Shown piece by piece: positions 9,196 through 17,398 of a DNA stretch of 64,000 nucleotides. The notes beneath the pieces are model-generated. The model was given only the letters and a program-made list of their open reading frames with translations. It searched no databases and had not been told where the DNA came from. The position numbers and the translations under genes were made by a program. The stretch comes from Microvirga sp. TS319 (GTDB taxonomy: Bacteria; Pseudomonadota; Alphaproteobacteria; Rhizobiales; Beijerinckiaceae): positions 789,501 through 853,500 of the forward strand of contig NZ_JBGGGT010000001.1 of assembly GCF_041276405.1 (NCBI RefSeq), read 5' to 3'. Within the stretch, counting starts at the first letter, position 1. Each line of letters starts with the position of its first letter.

Positions 9196-9473
9196 CCGCA
9201 CCCGCCCCGCCAGGCACAAGCATCATCAACAATCACGGTGCCAAACGGGCGCCATCCAGACATGACATCCCTCGACCGAGAGCCCGTCGCCCAAGGCGAT
9301 CAATGGCTATCCCTTCCGGCTATCGAAACAATCCGCATCCGTATCAATGGTCCAGCACAAAACTTCTTTTCGATTAATAGCTCGTATTGGGCAATAAAAC
9401 GGCCCGCCATCTTCCCAGCTAATATTCGACCAAAGAGCGACGCCAACGTAAAGGCGCATCGTGTTAGATTACT

Positions 9474-9764
9474 TTGAGCAAAGGAGAGATCATAGCCTTG
9501 CGGGCCTATATGGAGAGCGCATCTATATGCCAGCAGTGTCTGAGAGCTACTGACATGTCCAGCCGAGATGATGGTCTTGAATCTCCCAAGAGCTGGGCGC
9601 GGCTATTTCCTCGTTGGACCCGTGTGGCATGGTTCGATATAGCCCCGCATGCCAGCGCGGACATGAACAAGGGACATCCTCAAGCGGATGACAAACTTCG
9701 ACCTATATTTTTGCTTTTGGCAGTGATTGGTATTTGCTTCGTCTACCTTTTTGCTAACAGGTAG
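9474..9764 (+). CDS. Doubtful small protein with C-terminal membrane anchor
   Basis: A 96-codon frame from a TTG, or 33 codons from the internal ATG at 9663. The last 22 residues (FLLLAVIGICFVYLFANR at the end) form one transmembrane segment. No family, operon partner or strong ribosome binding site is seen. The short ATG form (MNKGHPQADDKLRP and the anchor) is the more believable version. Flanking sequence is mobile-element debris, so this may be chance. Confidence 0.25.
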   Translation: MSKGEIIALRAYMESASICQQCLRATDMSSRDDGLESPKSWARLFPRWTRVAWFDIAPHASADMNKGHPQADDKLRPIFLLLAVIGICFVYLFANR

Positions 9765-10289
9765 AGCTGTATCAAGGAAATTCAGCGCCGTTGCAGCAAC
9801 TTGATAGGGCAGTGTGAACGCGGTCCACTGGAGCATCGGAGGTGAAAAGTGGAATCCACGTTTGGGATCGGATCCGATGCTTGCTCCCAGCGCATCGAAC
9901 GCGGGAAGTGGGAACCGATTTTGGGTGAAAAGATGCTCAAAAACAGAGACTTGAGGAGCGCATCGCTTGAGCGGACCCGGAGAGCCACGTCCGTGAAAAC
10001 CAGGTCCTCTGTTCTCGAGCGCGGCCTGCCGGGTCCGCACGATGCGCGAGCAGGCTGTTGAAAAAGTCCGTAGCGAATCCGGCTCTCATATGATTCACTC
10101 GGCGCAGCCAGCCGGAGGAGTCGAATTCCGATCCGCTCGCTGGCAGGGAGTGAGGACCGTACGTCCTCTCGCCAAGCCATGGTGGTCCCCAATCCAGTTC
10201 CTGCCGGGCACCACGTGGACAACGCCGGCTTCAGACCAACAAACGAAGGAGTAGACTCCCGCCGATGCGGACAACCGCTTGGCAAATAC
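9765..10289. other. Gap with palindromic repeats and an IS-end-like sequence
   Basis: This stretch holds the repeat cluster at 9836-10046, immediately followed by CAGGCTGTTGAAAAAGTCCG (10051-10070), which resembles the terminal inverted repeat of several IS families and suggests the edge of a lost element. Frames reading through it on the minus strand are composites of repeat and IS-end sequence and are not genes. Confidence 0.5.
9836..10046. repeat. Dispersed palindromic repeat, copy 3 (several units)
   Basis: Units with GTGAAAAGTGG, GATCCGATGCT, GCGCATCG and GGGTCCGCACGATGCGC motifs are joined head to tail. The second half, with GAGCGGACCCGGAG and CGGGTCCGCACGATGCG, is the larger subtype also seen at 51344-51438 and, inverted, at 34044-34085. 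Confidence 0.65.
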
Positions 10290-10749
10290 ATCCGCCAAAT
10301 ATGTCAAGGTGTGGTGTTCGGCATCCTTCGACAGCAGGCCCTCTGTCTGCAGGCGCTGGACTGCCTTCGGGTACGAAGCCAGTTTGTCCATTGAGAACGT
10401 GGATGGCTGAGGATGCCCGACTGTCTTCAAGGCTTTGCGCGGGAAACGATAAGCCGCCCGGGTATTCCGGCGGTCTGCAAACATGAGGTCGATCAGTTGC
10501 CCATGTTTGTCGGCTGCGTGGAGGAGATGTATCCAGCAACCGCCGAGGCGCACATAGGCCTCATGCCCGCGCCACGAACCGGACTGATGCCCTGATACTG
10601 GCGCACCCTCTTCTCGATCTCATGGGCATAACGCCGAACCCAGCGCACGCACAGCAGGCTGACCTCAATGAAAAAGCGGCGGCGCTTGAAGAGAGACAAC
10701 AAGACGGCTCCTCAGGTCGCAAAACCGCTAAGGTTGATGCAACAAAGCC
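10290..10749 (-). pseudogene. IS6-family transposase remnant with deletion and frameshift
   Basis: Read leftwards from 10749. The right edge TTGATGCAACAAAGCC (10734-10749) is the complement of an IS6-type terminal repeat, GGCTTTGTTGCATCAA. The N-terminus reads LSLFKRRRF and SLLCVRW, then jumps straight to RRYAHEIEKRVRQYQG, so the helix-turn-helix between is deleted. A frame change follows, after which YVRLGG, ADKHGQLIDLMF, RRNTRAAYRF and KLASYPKAVQRL of the catalytic domain appear, ending in degenerate sequence. Several catalytic parts are missing, so it cannot be active. Confidence 0.75.
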
Positions 10750-10883
10750 GTCTCCGATGTCTGTCGGCGCTTGAGCGGTGAGATTCATCTTTCGGTCTTA
10801 TGCTTGCTGCGCTTAGAATGCTGCTCAATCGAATTTGAGCCGATGAAAGGTCGAGTTCATCGTTTTCGATAGGAACTTCGTTC

Positions 10884-11633
10884 ATGAGTGCATCGTCGTC
10901 TCTAAGCTCGAAAGTCGCGCTGGTGGTCGGTGGATCACGCGGAATCGGCGCTGCCGCTGCGCGGAAACTTGCCTCCATGGGGGCTCAGGTTGCCGTGACC
11001 TACAAAACTCGTCGGGACGCGGCGGATGAGGTCGTGTCAGATATCACGGAAGCTGGAGGAAAAGCTGCCGCGTTCGAGGCTGACATCGTACAGGCCCCTG
11101 CGATCGACAGCCTCTTGCAGGCCGTCTCCGCTCGGTTCGGCGGCATCGATATTCTGGTCAACAGCGCGGGCATCGCACCTTACCGGCCGCTTGGCTCGAT
11201 GGATGCGGCTTTTGTCCGGGAGATCATGGATGCCAATGTGGTCGGGACGGTTCTGCTGACGCAGGCGGCCGTTCCCCTCATGACGTCGCCGGGTGGCCGC
11301 ATCGTGCACTTCTCGTCACGTCTGGCTACGAGCCCAATCCCGACCAGTTCGGTCTACGCTGCATCAAAAGCGGCGGTATCGGCCTTGGTCCATGCCTTCA
11401 GCAAGGAGCTCGGACCAAAAGGAATCACAATTAACGCAGTGGCGCCCGGCGTCATCGAAACCGACATGACCGCTGCGATCATTCAGGAGCGGGGCAGAGC
11501 GATCCGTTCCACAACCCCTCTCGGACGAATTGGACAACCGGACGATATCGCCGGCATCGTCGCCTTCCTGGCCTCTCCGGATTCAGACTGGATCACCGGT
11601 CGCACGATCCTGGCTGATGGGGGCCTCAGCTGA
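10884..11633 (+). CDS. SDR family oxidoreductase (3-oxoacyl-ACP reductase-like)
   Basis: 249 residues, the usual size of a classical short-chain dehydrogenase. The Rossmann cofactor motif is GGSRGIG (residues 17-23), followed by the basic VTYKTRRDA, which favours NADP. NSAGIAPY is the NNAG motif. The catalytic group is Ser in HFSSRLA, then YAASK (Tyr and Lys). The C-terminus has ADGGLS, normal for the family. It would reduce a ketone or oxidise an alcohol on an unknown small substrate. AGGAA lies about 10 nt before the ATG. Its last 51 nt overlap, on the opposite strand, the end of the EamA transporter. No operon partner is seen. Confidence 0.87.
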   Translation: MSASSSLSSKVALVVGGSRGIGAAAARKLASMGAQVAVTYKTRRDAADEVVSDITEAGGKAAAFEADIVQAPAIDSLLQAVSARFGGIDILVNSAGIAPYRPLGSMDAAFVREIMDANVVGTVLLTQAAVPLMTSPGGRIVHFSSRLATSPIPTSSVYAASKAAVSALVHAFSKELGPKGITINAVAPGVIETDMTAAIIQERGRAIRSTTPLGRIGQPDDIAGIVAFLASPDSDWITGRTILADGGLS

Positions 11634-12551
11634 GGCTCCCGCGCGACTGTGCTCGGCAAGGCCAATGCCTCCGAGCACGAGAGCGAGCGCAACGACATGG
11701 TAAGCCGCGAAGGGCTCATCCAGAATGAGAGTTGAGAGGACCGCGCCGAAAATCGGCACGAGGTTGTAGAACGTGCCTGCGCGTGCTGGGCCGATCAGCT
11801 CGATGCCGCGGATATAGAAGATCTGACACAGGAGCGAGGGCAGCAGCACAACATAAAGCAGGATCAGCCACCCCCAGGCCGTGGGCCATTTGAGTTGTCC
11901 CATCATGCTCTCGACCACCAGCAGAGGCACCGAGGTCAGGCAGGCCGCGGTGGACAGGGCGACGAAAAAGACAAGGGCAGAGGTTCGCGGACGCCTTCTC
12001 AAGGCGAGCGTATATCCAGCGTAGAAGATGCTGGCGATCAGAAGCCACGTGTCGCCTCGGTTGAAGGTAAGCTGGGATAATACGTGCCAGTCTCCGTGCG
12101 ACGCCGTGATGACGACCCCGGCAATCGTTGCCAGCACGCCGAGACCCTGGAGCATGCGAAGGCTCGCACCGAGAAAGAGAGTGCCGATCAGAACCATAAT
12201 CGGCGTCGAGCCCTGGATGATCGCGATGTTCACCGCGCTGGTGTAGTAAGCGGCGGTGAAGAAAAGCGCGTTGAACCCCGTGAAGCCGATAAATCCGATG
12301 ATGAGAATGTAACGCCAGGCCGGAACGAGCTGGCGCCACTCGGCGGCGATGGCCGGACGGGCAAAAACACCTAGGATCGTAGCGGAAAGCAGCCAGCGCA
12401 GGAAGGTGACGGCCATGGGGGAGACCTCCCCGATGGCGAGCTTGCCGGCAACCACGTTCCCGCCCCAGAAGAGGGTTGTCACAACGAGCAGGAGATAGGG
12501 CTGTCCGTAGAGCCAGCGGCCTGCGGCCTGCATTTTGGAGTGGACAACCAT
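11583..12551 (-). CDS. EamA/DMT-superfamily transporter
   Basis: 322 residues with about ten hydrophobic segments in two similar halves, the usual architecture of drug/metabolite transporters of the inner membrane. The first EamA repeat starts at LLVVTTLFWGGNVVAGKLA and ends near LATIAGVVITASHG; the second runs from WLLIASIFYAGYTLAL to VALALVLGGIGLAEH. FWGGN and the IPI-like segment TFYNLVPIFGAVLSTLILDEP are typical. Substrate is unknown; family members often export amino acids or metabolites. The C-terminal 17 codons overlap the convergent SDR gene by 51 nt. It lies upstream of no obvious partner. Confidence 0.87.
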   Translation of the reverse strand: MVVHSKMQAAGRWLYGQPYLLLVVTTLFWGGNVVAGKLAIGEVSPMAVTFLRWLLSATILGVFARPAIAAEWRQLVPAWRYILIIGFIGFTGFNALFFTAAYYTSAVNIAIIQGSTPIMVLIGTLFLGASLRMLQGLGVLATIAGVVITASHGDWHVLSQLTFNRGDTWLLIASIFYAGYTLALRRRPRTSALVFFVALSTAACLTSVPLLVVESMMGQLKWPTAWGWLILLYVVLLPSLLCQIFYIRGIELIGPARAGTFYNLVPIFGAVLSTLILDEPFAAYHVVALALVLGGIGLAEHSRAGASAEAPISQDRATGDPV

Positions 12552-12685
12552 GATCGGGAGGTTCCATCAGAGAGACCAGACATTTCACATCCCCACTCCG
12601 GCGGGCGAAGCGGGCACCTGGAGCGGTTGTAACGCTCAGACCTGCCATTGCAATGAGCAGGCCAGGGTGTTGCCGGTCTCCGGTT

Positions 12686-13405
12686 CTATCTCTGCGTCCC
12701 CCAAGCTCCGGACCCGACAGCAGCCAAAGCAGCCGAAAAATCGGGCTTTTCACGATTTGCCGGCATGGCCATGGCCTTGAGGACCGTGGCCTCCCAGTTG
12801 TCAAGATAGGCCTGACGCTCGGCGTCGCCGACACGCGGAGCCGCATAGGCGACGAACGGCGGCAGAACCTCGAAGCCCATATATTGCAGCAGCAATCTTT
12901 CGACCGGGTAGAGAACGGTTTCGATCTCGCCATACACGCCCTCTTTCGTGAAGCGCTGGGGTGTACCGCCAGTCGTCACAGAGAACAGGGCCCGGCGGCC
13001 TGTAAAGAGGCCGGTACCGAAACGCCGGCCATCCACATAGGCGAAACCATAGGCGAGAACCCGGTCAATCCATCCTTTCAGGATTGCGGGTGTACTGCCC
13101 CACCAGAGGGGAAATTGCAGGATCAGCACATCGGCGTCGCTCACGCGCTCCTGTTCGCGTTTGATGTCCGGGGCAAATGTGCCGCAGCGCGCCGCATGCT
13201 CCTGCTCGGACTGATAATGGAAGCGCTCCGGGTCGGCGACGGACGTGAAATCATGCCGGCCGGCCACGGGATTGAAGCATTCCGCATGAAGATCCGACAC
13301 TTTGACCGTGTGGCCCGACCGAATGAGCGCCTCGACGGCCCTATCCTTCAAGGCTCCCGTGAAGGAGGTGGGCTCGGGATGGGCGTAGACGATCAGGGCA
13401 TGCAT
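12686..13405 (-). CDS. NAD(P)H:quinone oxidoreductase, flavodoxin-like fold
   Basis: 239 residues. The start ALIVYAHPEPTSF is the FMN/FAD-phosphate loop of the NQO1/KefF/MdaB group. PLWWGSTPAILKGWIDRVLAYGFAY (about 99-123) is the diagnostic core of this family and TTGGTP the next flavin-contact loop. It would reduce quinones by two electrons using NAD(P)H in the cytoplasm, protecting against redox cycling or modulating a transporter. It follows the EamA gene in the same direction after a 134-nt gap and may be a single unit. C-terminal DNNWEAT-like segment (LDNWEATVL) is normal. Confidence 0.86.
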   Translation of the reverse strand: MHALIVYAHPEPTSFTGALKDRAVEALIRSGHTVKVSDLHAECFNPVAGRHDFTSVADPERFHYQSEQEHAARCGTFAPDIKREQERVSDADVLILQFPLWWGSTPAILKGWIDRVLAYGFAYVDGRRFGTGLFTGRRALFSVTTGGTPQRFTKEGVYGEIETVLYPVERLLLQYMGFEVLPPFVAYAAPRVGDAERQAYLDNWEATVLKAMAMPANREKPDFSAALAAVGSGAWGTQR

Positions 13406-13463
13406 GACATCGGGCTTTCTGCGCCGGCAGGCTGCGGGGAGGAAGGTAATCTGAGGGCCCTAC

Positions 13464-13567
13464 AGCGTCGGACGTGAAATCGAACTCACGTCCGGTGCTT
13501 TAAGTTTATGTTTTCGAGAATCTTTTTACGCAAAACCGGTTCCCACTTTTCACGTCCGATGCTCTAG
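13464..13567. repeat. Dispersed palindromic repeat, copy 4
   Basis: Two units: GCGTCGGACGTG to CACGTCCGGTGC, then TTTTTACGCAAAACCGG to CACGTCCGATGCTCTAG. The terminal CTAG (13564-13567) contains the complement of the TAG stop codon of the leftward beta-keto acid cleavage enzyme gene. Confidence 0.75.
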
Positions 13568-14496
13568 AAGGCGACGCGGTCACCGCCCTTGAGTTCGAGG
13601 ATCTCGCGGGCTTCATCGGGGGTTGCGACCTCGAGGCCCAAGCCCTCGATGATGGTACGGGCCATGCGAACCTGCTGAGCATTGGATTCGGCGAGTTGGC
13701 CAGGTCCGGCCCAAAGGGAATCCTCCAGCCCCACGCGCACATTGCCGCCCATGGTGGCAGCCATGGTGATGAGCGGGATCTGGTTGCGTCCGGCAGCCAG
13801 GACCGACCAGCGATAGGCGTCTCCGAACAGGCGGTCCGCCGTGCGCTTCATGTGCATGACATCCTCGGGATGGGCTCCGATGCCGCCGAGGATGCCGAAG
13901 ACGCTTTGGACGAAGAAGGGCGGCCGCACCAATCCCCGATCCACGAAGTGCGCGAGTGTATAGAGATGGCCGATATCGTAGCACTCAACCTCGAAGCGCG
14001 TGCCGTTCTCGGACCCTGTGGTCAGGATATGCTCGATATCAAAAAAGGTGTTCTTGAAGACCCGATCCTTGGAGCCTTCGAGGTAGGGACGCTCCCAATC
14101 GTGCTTGAACTCCTTGAAGCGGTTCAGCATCGGGTAGAGCCCGAAATTCATCGAGCCCATGTTGAGCGAGGCGACCTCCGGCATGAACGTGGCAGCCGGA
14201 CGAAGCCTCTCCTCCACACTCATGGTCGGGGCGCCACCCGTGGTGATGTTGATGACGCAATTCGAGCGCTGCTTGATGACCTTGAGGAAAGGTTCGAACC
14301 CTTCCGGTGACTGATCGGGCTTTCCTGTCATCGGATCTCGGGCATGGAGATGTACGATGGCTGCGCCCGCCTCTGCTGCTTCAATGGCCGCTTCCGCAAT
14401 TTGTTCTGGCGTCACCGGAAGGTGCGGCGACATGGATGGGGTGTGGATGGAGCCGGTGACGGCGCAGGTAATGATGACCTTGCGAGGCTTTGCCAT
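13564..14496 (-). CDS. Beta-keto acid cleavage enzyme (BKACE, DUF849)
   Basis: 310 residues from the ATG at 14496, the usual length for the family. BKACE enzymes condense a beta-keto acid with acetyl-CoA, releasing acetoacetate and a new acyl-CoA. The metal motif VHLHARDPMTG (about 49-59) supplies the two histidines; NITTGGAPTMSVEERL and MGSMNFGLYP are other family blocks; the third metal ligand region is EVECYDIGHLYTL, and FGILGGIGAHPEDV and WSVLAAGRNQ follow. A longer frame extends upstream to 14802 but overlaps the next gene and has no family resemblance. It is transcribed with the DUF6282 and aldolase genes. The TAG stop is contributed by the adjacent repeat. The substrate keto acid cannot be told from sequence. 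Confidence 0.9.
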   Translation of the reverse strand: MAKPRKVIITCAVTGSIHTPSMSPHLPVTPEQIAEAAIEAAEAGAAIVHLHARDPMTGKPDQSPEGFEPFLKVIKQRSNCVINITTGGAPTMSVEERLRPAATFMPEVASLNMGSMNFGLYPMLNRFKEFKHDWERPYLEGSKDRVFKNTFFDIEHILTTGSENGTRFEVECYDIGHLYTLAHFVDRGLVRPPFFVQSVFGILGGIGAHPEDVMHMKRTADRLFGDAYRWSVLAAGRNQIPLITMAATMGGNVRVGLEDSLWAGPGQLAESNAQQVRMARTIIEGLGLEVATPDEAREILELKGGDRVAF

Positions 14497-14599
14497 GACG
14501 TGGATGTCTTTCTTCCCCGGAGCGAAGGCGGATTGACCGATTTCCCATGTCGGCGGGAGGTAGCGGGTATCTCCGCAGAGTGAGCGCGTGTTGCGGCCG

Positions 14600-15544
14600 T
14601 CAGCGGCTGGCGGATGCGGGAAGGCTGGCTTCGATGCCGAGCGTACGGGCCGCGTTGAGTGACACCATCTTGCGGATGTCGTCATCCGAGTATCCCAGGT
14701 CCATGCAGAGCTTGATACCCCGACGGATGCCCTCGATGGGATGGATGTTGCCGATCTGGCCGAGATCGGAGCACAGGATTGTGCTGTCGATGCCCGCCGC
14801 ATCGATATGCTTCCTCAGATCCTCCGGCGCGCATGTCTGGAACTTGTTGCCTTCCAGGAACATGCAGAGAGAGTGCTCGACGGCAGCACCCATAGCGGCA
14901 ATGCCGCGCACATCCTCAAGTGAGGCGCCGACGATATCCTCGGGATGGGTGAAGATCATGCGCTTCACGCCGCGCTTCTTCGCTTCCTCGAAGATGATCC
15001 ATGTTTCGCTGGCATGGACATGGCCGCTTGCGAGCGTGAGATCGGTCCTGGCAATCACATCGAGGATTTCCTTCACGTCGTCGCGCACGGCCTTGTTCGC
15101 GTCCAACACGGGAATGGCGCTTGCCGGACGGATCTTCTGTGTCGATGCCGGGTGCACCCAGCCTGAGGTCTTCTCCCACTCGAAGTGGTTTTCCGCTGCA
15201 AGCGTTGGCAGCCAGACGATCTTGCCGCCCATGGCGGCCGTGTGCTCGACGGCATAGGGATTGAGGCCGCCCACCACGTTGTTGAGCGCGATGCCGGAAT
15301 AGATCTTAGTGGTGAGTTCCGGATGATGTCTGCTGATCAGAGCTGCCGTCATCACGCCGGAATAGTCGTGATCCTTCGTGACGATCGCGGCAAAGCCCGC
15401 AGCCGAAGCATCGCGCGCGAGTTCGAGATGATCGACGCTGCGGGCCGCAATGGAGGGCCCGCTGTGAACGTGAGGGTCGATGGCGCCAACGAGCAGGTCG
15501 TCGATCCTTTGTTCAACCGTCTTCTGAGTTGTTGCCGAATCCAT
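14600..15544 (-). CDS. DUF6282 family metal-dependent hydrolase (amidohydrolase-like)
   Basis: 314 residues. The N-terminus has AIDPHVHSGPS (about 21-31), the HxH metal motif of the amidohydrolase fold. Further candidate ligands are in TKDHDYSG, ASGHVHASETW, FTHPEDIVG and CSDLGQIGNIHP, in the order expected for a TIM-barrel hydrolase. The C-terminal SLNAARTLGI helix is also typical. It could open a lactone or cyclic amide, or cleave a keto acid, in the same pathway as the BKACE and aldolase genes that flank it, but the reaction is unknown. The ATG at 15544 is 36 nt past the stop of the aldolase gene, so the three genes probably form one leftward operon. Confidence 0.82.
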   Translation of the reverse strand: MDSATTQKTVEQRIDDLLVGAIDPHVHSGPSIAARSVDHLELARDASAAGFAAIVTKDHDYSGVMTAALISRHHPELTTKIYSGIALNNVVGGLNPYAVEHTAAMGGKIVWLPTLAAENHFEWEKTSGWVHPASTQKIRPASAIPVLDANKAVRDDVKEILDVIARTDLTLASGHVHASETWIIFEEAKKRGVKRMIFTHPEDIVGASLEDVRGIAAMGAAVEHSLCMFLEGNKFQTCAPEDLRKHIDAAGIDSTILCSDLGQIGNIHPIEGIRRGIKLCMDLGYSDDDIRKMVSLNAARTLGIEASLPASASR

Positions 15545-15580
15545 GATGAAAATCCTTTGCTTATTCCGGGCGGCTCCGGT

Positions 15581-16369
15581 TCAAGCCTTGGTGGCGGCGA
15601 ACTCGGCCAGAACTTTGCTGGCAGCCTGGCGCATCAAGCCTTGATCCGATGAGATGATGAAGCTCGTGGCTCCATATTCCGCGAACGTGGCGGCTTCCGA
15701 CGCATTGGCGGCCATCATGCAGATGGGCTTTCCCGCCTTCCTGCCGGCGGCGCAGATGCGCTTGACCACATCGAGAATCTCGGGGGAATCCATCGCTGGC
15801 GCGCCGAGGGCTACCGTCAGGTCCCCGCGCCCGATGAAGAGTCCGTGAATCCCGTCGACGGAAGCGATCGCCTCGATGTCGTCGAGGGCTTCCGGATCCT
15901 CGATCATGGCGATCACCGTGACCTCGGCATCCGCCGCGTCCACATGCTGCCAGATACCCCTGCCGCCGTAGCGGCCGGCGCGGGGTGAATTGGAGAAGCC
16001 CCGTTTGCCGCCGCGATACCGGCATGCGGCTGCGATCTCCTGGGCCTTCCGAACCGACGACACATGGGGAACGAGCACACCGGCAGCCCCATCGTCGAGC
16101 ACGGAGAGAAGGCGCGAGGGGGTAGGTTCCGCAACCCGGACGATTCCGGCCGTGCCGCTGGCGCGGGCGGCAAGGAGCAGCATGTCGATGGTGACGCGAT
16201 CGAACGGTGCATGCTCCTCGTCGATGACCACAAAGTCAAAGCCGAGATCGCCGAGGATTTCGGTCGTGTGCGTGGTCGGGGTCTTCACGAAGGTGCCGAT
16301 GAGGCGTTCGCCCGATGAGAGACGCTGCCGGAAGGCAGCGGCGGCAGGGCGATCCTGTGGCGTTGACAT
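15581..16369 (-). CDS. HpcH/HpaI family class II aldolase
   Basis: 262 residues, the usual size. These metal-dependent aldolases cleave 4-hydroxy-2-oxo acids to pyruvate and an aldehyde. Family motifs: GTFVKTPTTHTTEILGDLG, FVVIDEEHAPFD (His as base), a metal-binding Glu in MIEDPEALDDIEAI and Asp in GLFIGRGDLTVALG. RVAEPTPSRL holds the pyruvate-contacting Arg. It is the first gene of a three-gene leftward operon with DUF6282 and BKACE genes and is divergent from the IclR regulator. A GAACGT/ACGTTC inverted repeat lies just upstream at 16405-16427. Substrate unknown. Confidence 0.9.
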   Translation of the reverse strand: MSTPQDRPAAAAFRQRLSSGERLIGTFVKTPTTHTTEILGDLGFDFVVIDEEHAPFDRVTIDMLLLAARASGTAGIVRVAEPTPSRLLSVLDDGAAGVLVPHVSSVRKAQEIAAACRYRGGKRGFSNSPRAGRYGGRGIWQHVDAADAEVTVIAMIEDPEALDDIEAIASVDGIHGLFIGRGDLTVALGAPAMDSPEILDVVKRICAAGRKAGKPICMMAANASEAATFAEYGATSFIISSDQGLMRQAASKVLAEFAATKA

Positions 16370-16404
16370 GGGGGCGGCGTCTCCCTATGGTGTTTCGGTA
16401 GACA

Positions 16405-16427
16405 GAACGTGGTTTCAATAAACGTTC
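16405..16427. promoter_or_regulatory. Candidate IclR operator upstream of aldolase operon
   Basis: Arms GAACGT and ACGTTC, 11 nt apart, lie in the divergent gap between the aldolase and IclR genes. The left part, AGAACGTGGTTTCAA, resembles AGAACGTTGTTTTGAA at 17359-17374 in front of the transporter genes. Two similar sites at the two promoters bordering one regulator gene suggest shared control. Confidence 0.5.
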
Positions 16428-16527
16428 GCACCGTTGGGCTTGCCAGTCAAGCGCCAGCCGATCTGTTGGCTTGCCGCCTTTCGTGACAGCGTGGGCGGAT
16501 CACGTAGAACCTCTTGGGAATAAGACG

Positions 16528-17340
16528 ATGCCACGAATTGCGGGTGAGGCGGGTGACGGGGTTCAGGCCGTTGTCCTGACATTGCGGATCCTGGAGCGGT
16601 TGGCCGAGGAGGGGAGGCCCATGGGCGTCACCGCCCTTGCTCAGGCTCTCGGAACCACGAAGAGCCGGATCTACCGCCATTTGAGGACCCTGACGCAGGA
16701 GGGGTATATCCTGCAATCCTCCGATACGGAGCGTTATCAGGTTGGAGCAAGGCTCGCAGCGCTTGGGCGACTGGCCGGAGACACATTCGACCTCACGAGC
16801 GTGGCGGCGAGCACCCTCCGCGAATTGCGGGACACGCTCGGAAATTTCTCGGTCGTATCCCAGGTGGAACCGGAGGGGGTTCGCGTATTGGCGACCCTGC
16901 CGGGAAAATCCCCGATTGAGATCGGCGTGAAGCGTGGATCCGTGCTTTCATTCCATGGCTCGGCTCAAGGCAAGGTCGCTCTTGCTTTCGGGGACGAGAG
17001 CCTGCGTGCATCCGTGTTTCGGTCGCGCCTCGAGCTTCTGACGCCCAAGACCATCGTCAGTCACGCCGTCCTGCGCAAGGAAATCGAGAAGGTGCGGCGG
17101 CAGGGGTGGGCGGTCGCGGCCAACGAGGTGGTCATCGGCCTCAACGCCTTGGCGGCACCCATCTTCAGCGCAGGCGGGGTGCTTGTCGGCACTGTCAGCA
17201 TCGTCGACTCCATTCAGTTCATCGAAGAGGAGCCGACCCGTGAGCAGACGGAACGTATCGTCGAGGCAGGGCGAAAGATCTCAGCGGCCCTTGGTTTCGT
17301 CGAAGGCGATATTCTGCCGGTTGACATGCCCCAGCGGTAA
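16528..17340 (+). CDS. IclR family transcriptional regulator (module A)
   Basis: 270 residues from the ATG at 16528. The N-terminal winged helix-turn-helix spans about 15-75: LRILERLAEEGRPMGVTALAQALGTTKSRIYRHLRTLTQEGYI. The C-terminal IclR effector domain (about 90-255) contains RGSVLSFHGSAQGKVALAF and the conserved segment GWAVAANEVVIGLNALAAPIF, where EVVIGLNALAAP is the family signature. It stands between the aldolase operon and the LIV transporter operon, so it likely senses a pathway intermediate and controls both. Candidate operators lie at 16405-16427 and 17359-17383. Confidence 0.9.
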   Translation: MPRIAGEAGDGVQAVVLTLRILERLAEEGRPMGVTALAQALGTTKSRIYRHLRTLTQEGYILQSSDTERYQVGARLAALGRLAGDTFDLTSVAASTLRELRDTLGNFSVVSQVEPEGVRVLATLPGKSPIEIGVKRGSVLSFHGSAQGKVALAFGDESLRASVFRSRLELLTPKTIVSHAVLRKEIEKVRRQGWAVAANEVVIGLNALAAPIFSAGGVLVGTVSIVDSIQFIEEEPTREQTERIVEAGRKISAALGFVEGDILPVDMPQR

Positions 17341-17358
17341 CGGCATCGTAGAAAAAAT

Positions 17359-17383
17359 AGAACGTTGTTTTGAACAACGAAAC
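17359..17383 (+). promoter_or_regulatory. Candidate IclR operator ahead of LIV operon
   Basis: CGTTGTT and AACAACG (17363-17379) form a perfect 7-bp inverted repeat with a 3-nt centre, 20 nt before the ATG of the substrate-binding protein. The left part matches the site at 16404. Its position between promoter and start would suit repression. Confidence 0.55.
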
Positions 17384-17398
17384 AGGGAGGAAACGCCT

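Noticed and set aside
9782..10291. 169-codon minus-strand frame
   Set aside because: It runs through palindromic repeats, an IS-end-like sequence and part of a decayed transposase, and is a chance composite.
11716..12933. 405-codon minus-strand frame overlapping the EamA gene
   Set aside because: It lies out of frame over a typical membrane protein and has no hydrophobic or domain structure.
14497..14802. N-terminal extension of the BKACE gene to an upstream start
   Set aside because: It would overlap the DUF6282 gene and adds low-complexity Ser/Arg sequence; the family start is at 14496.
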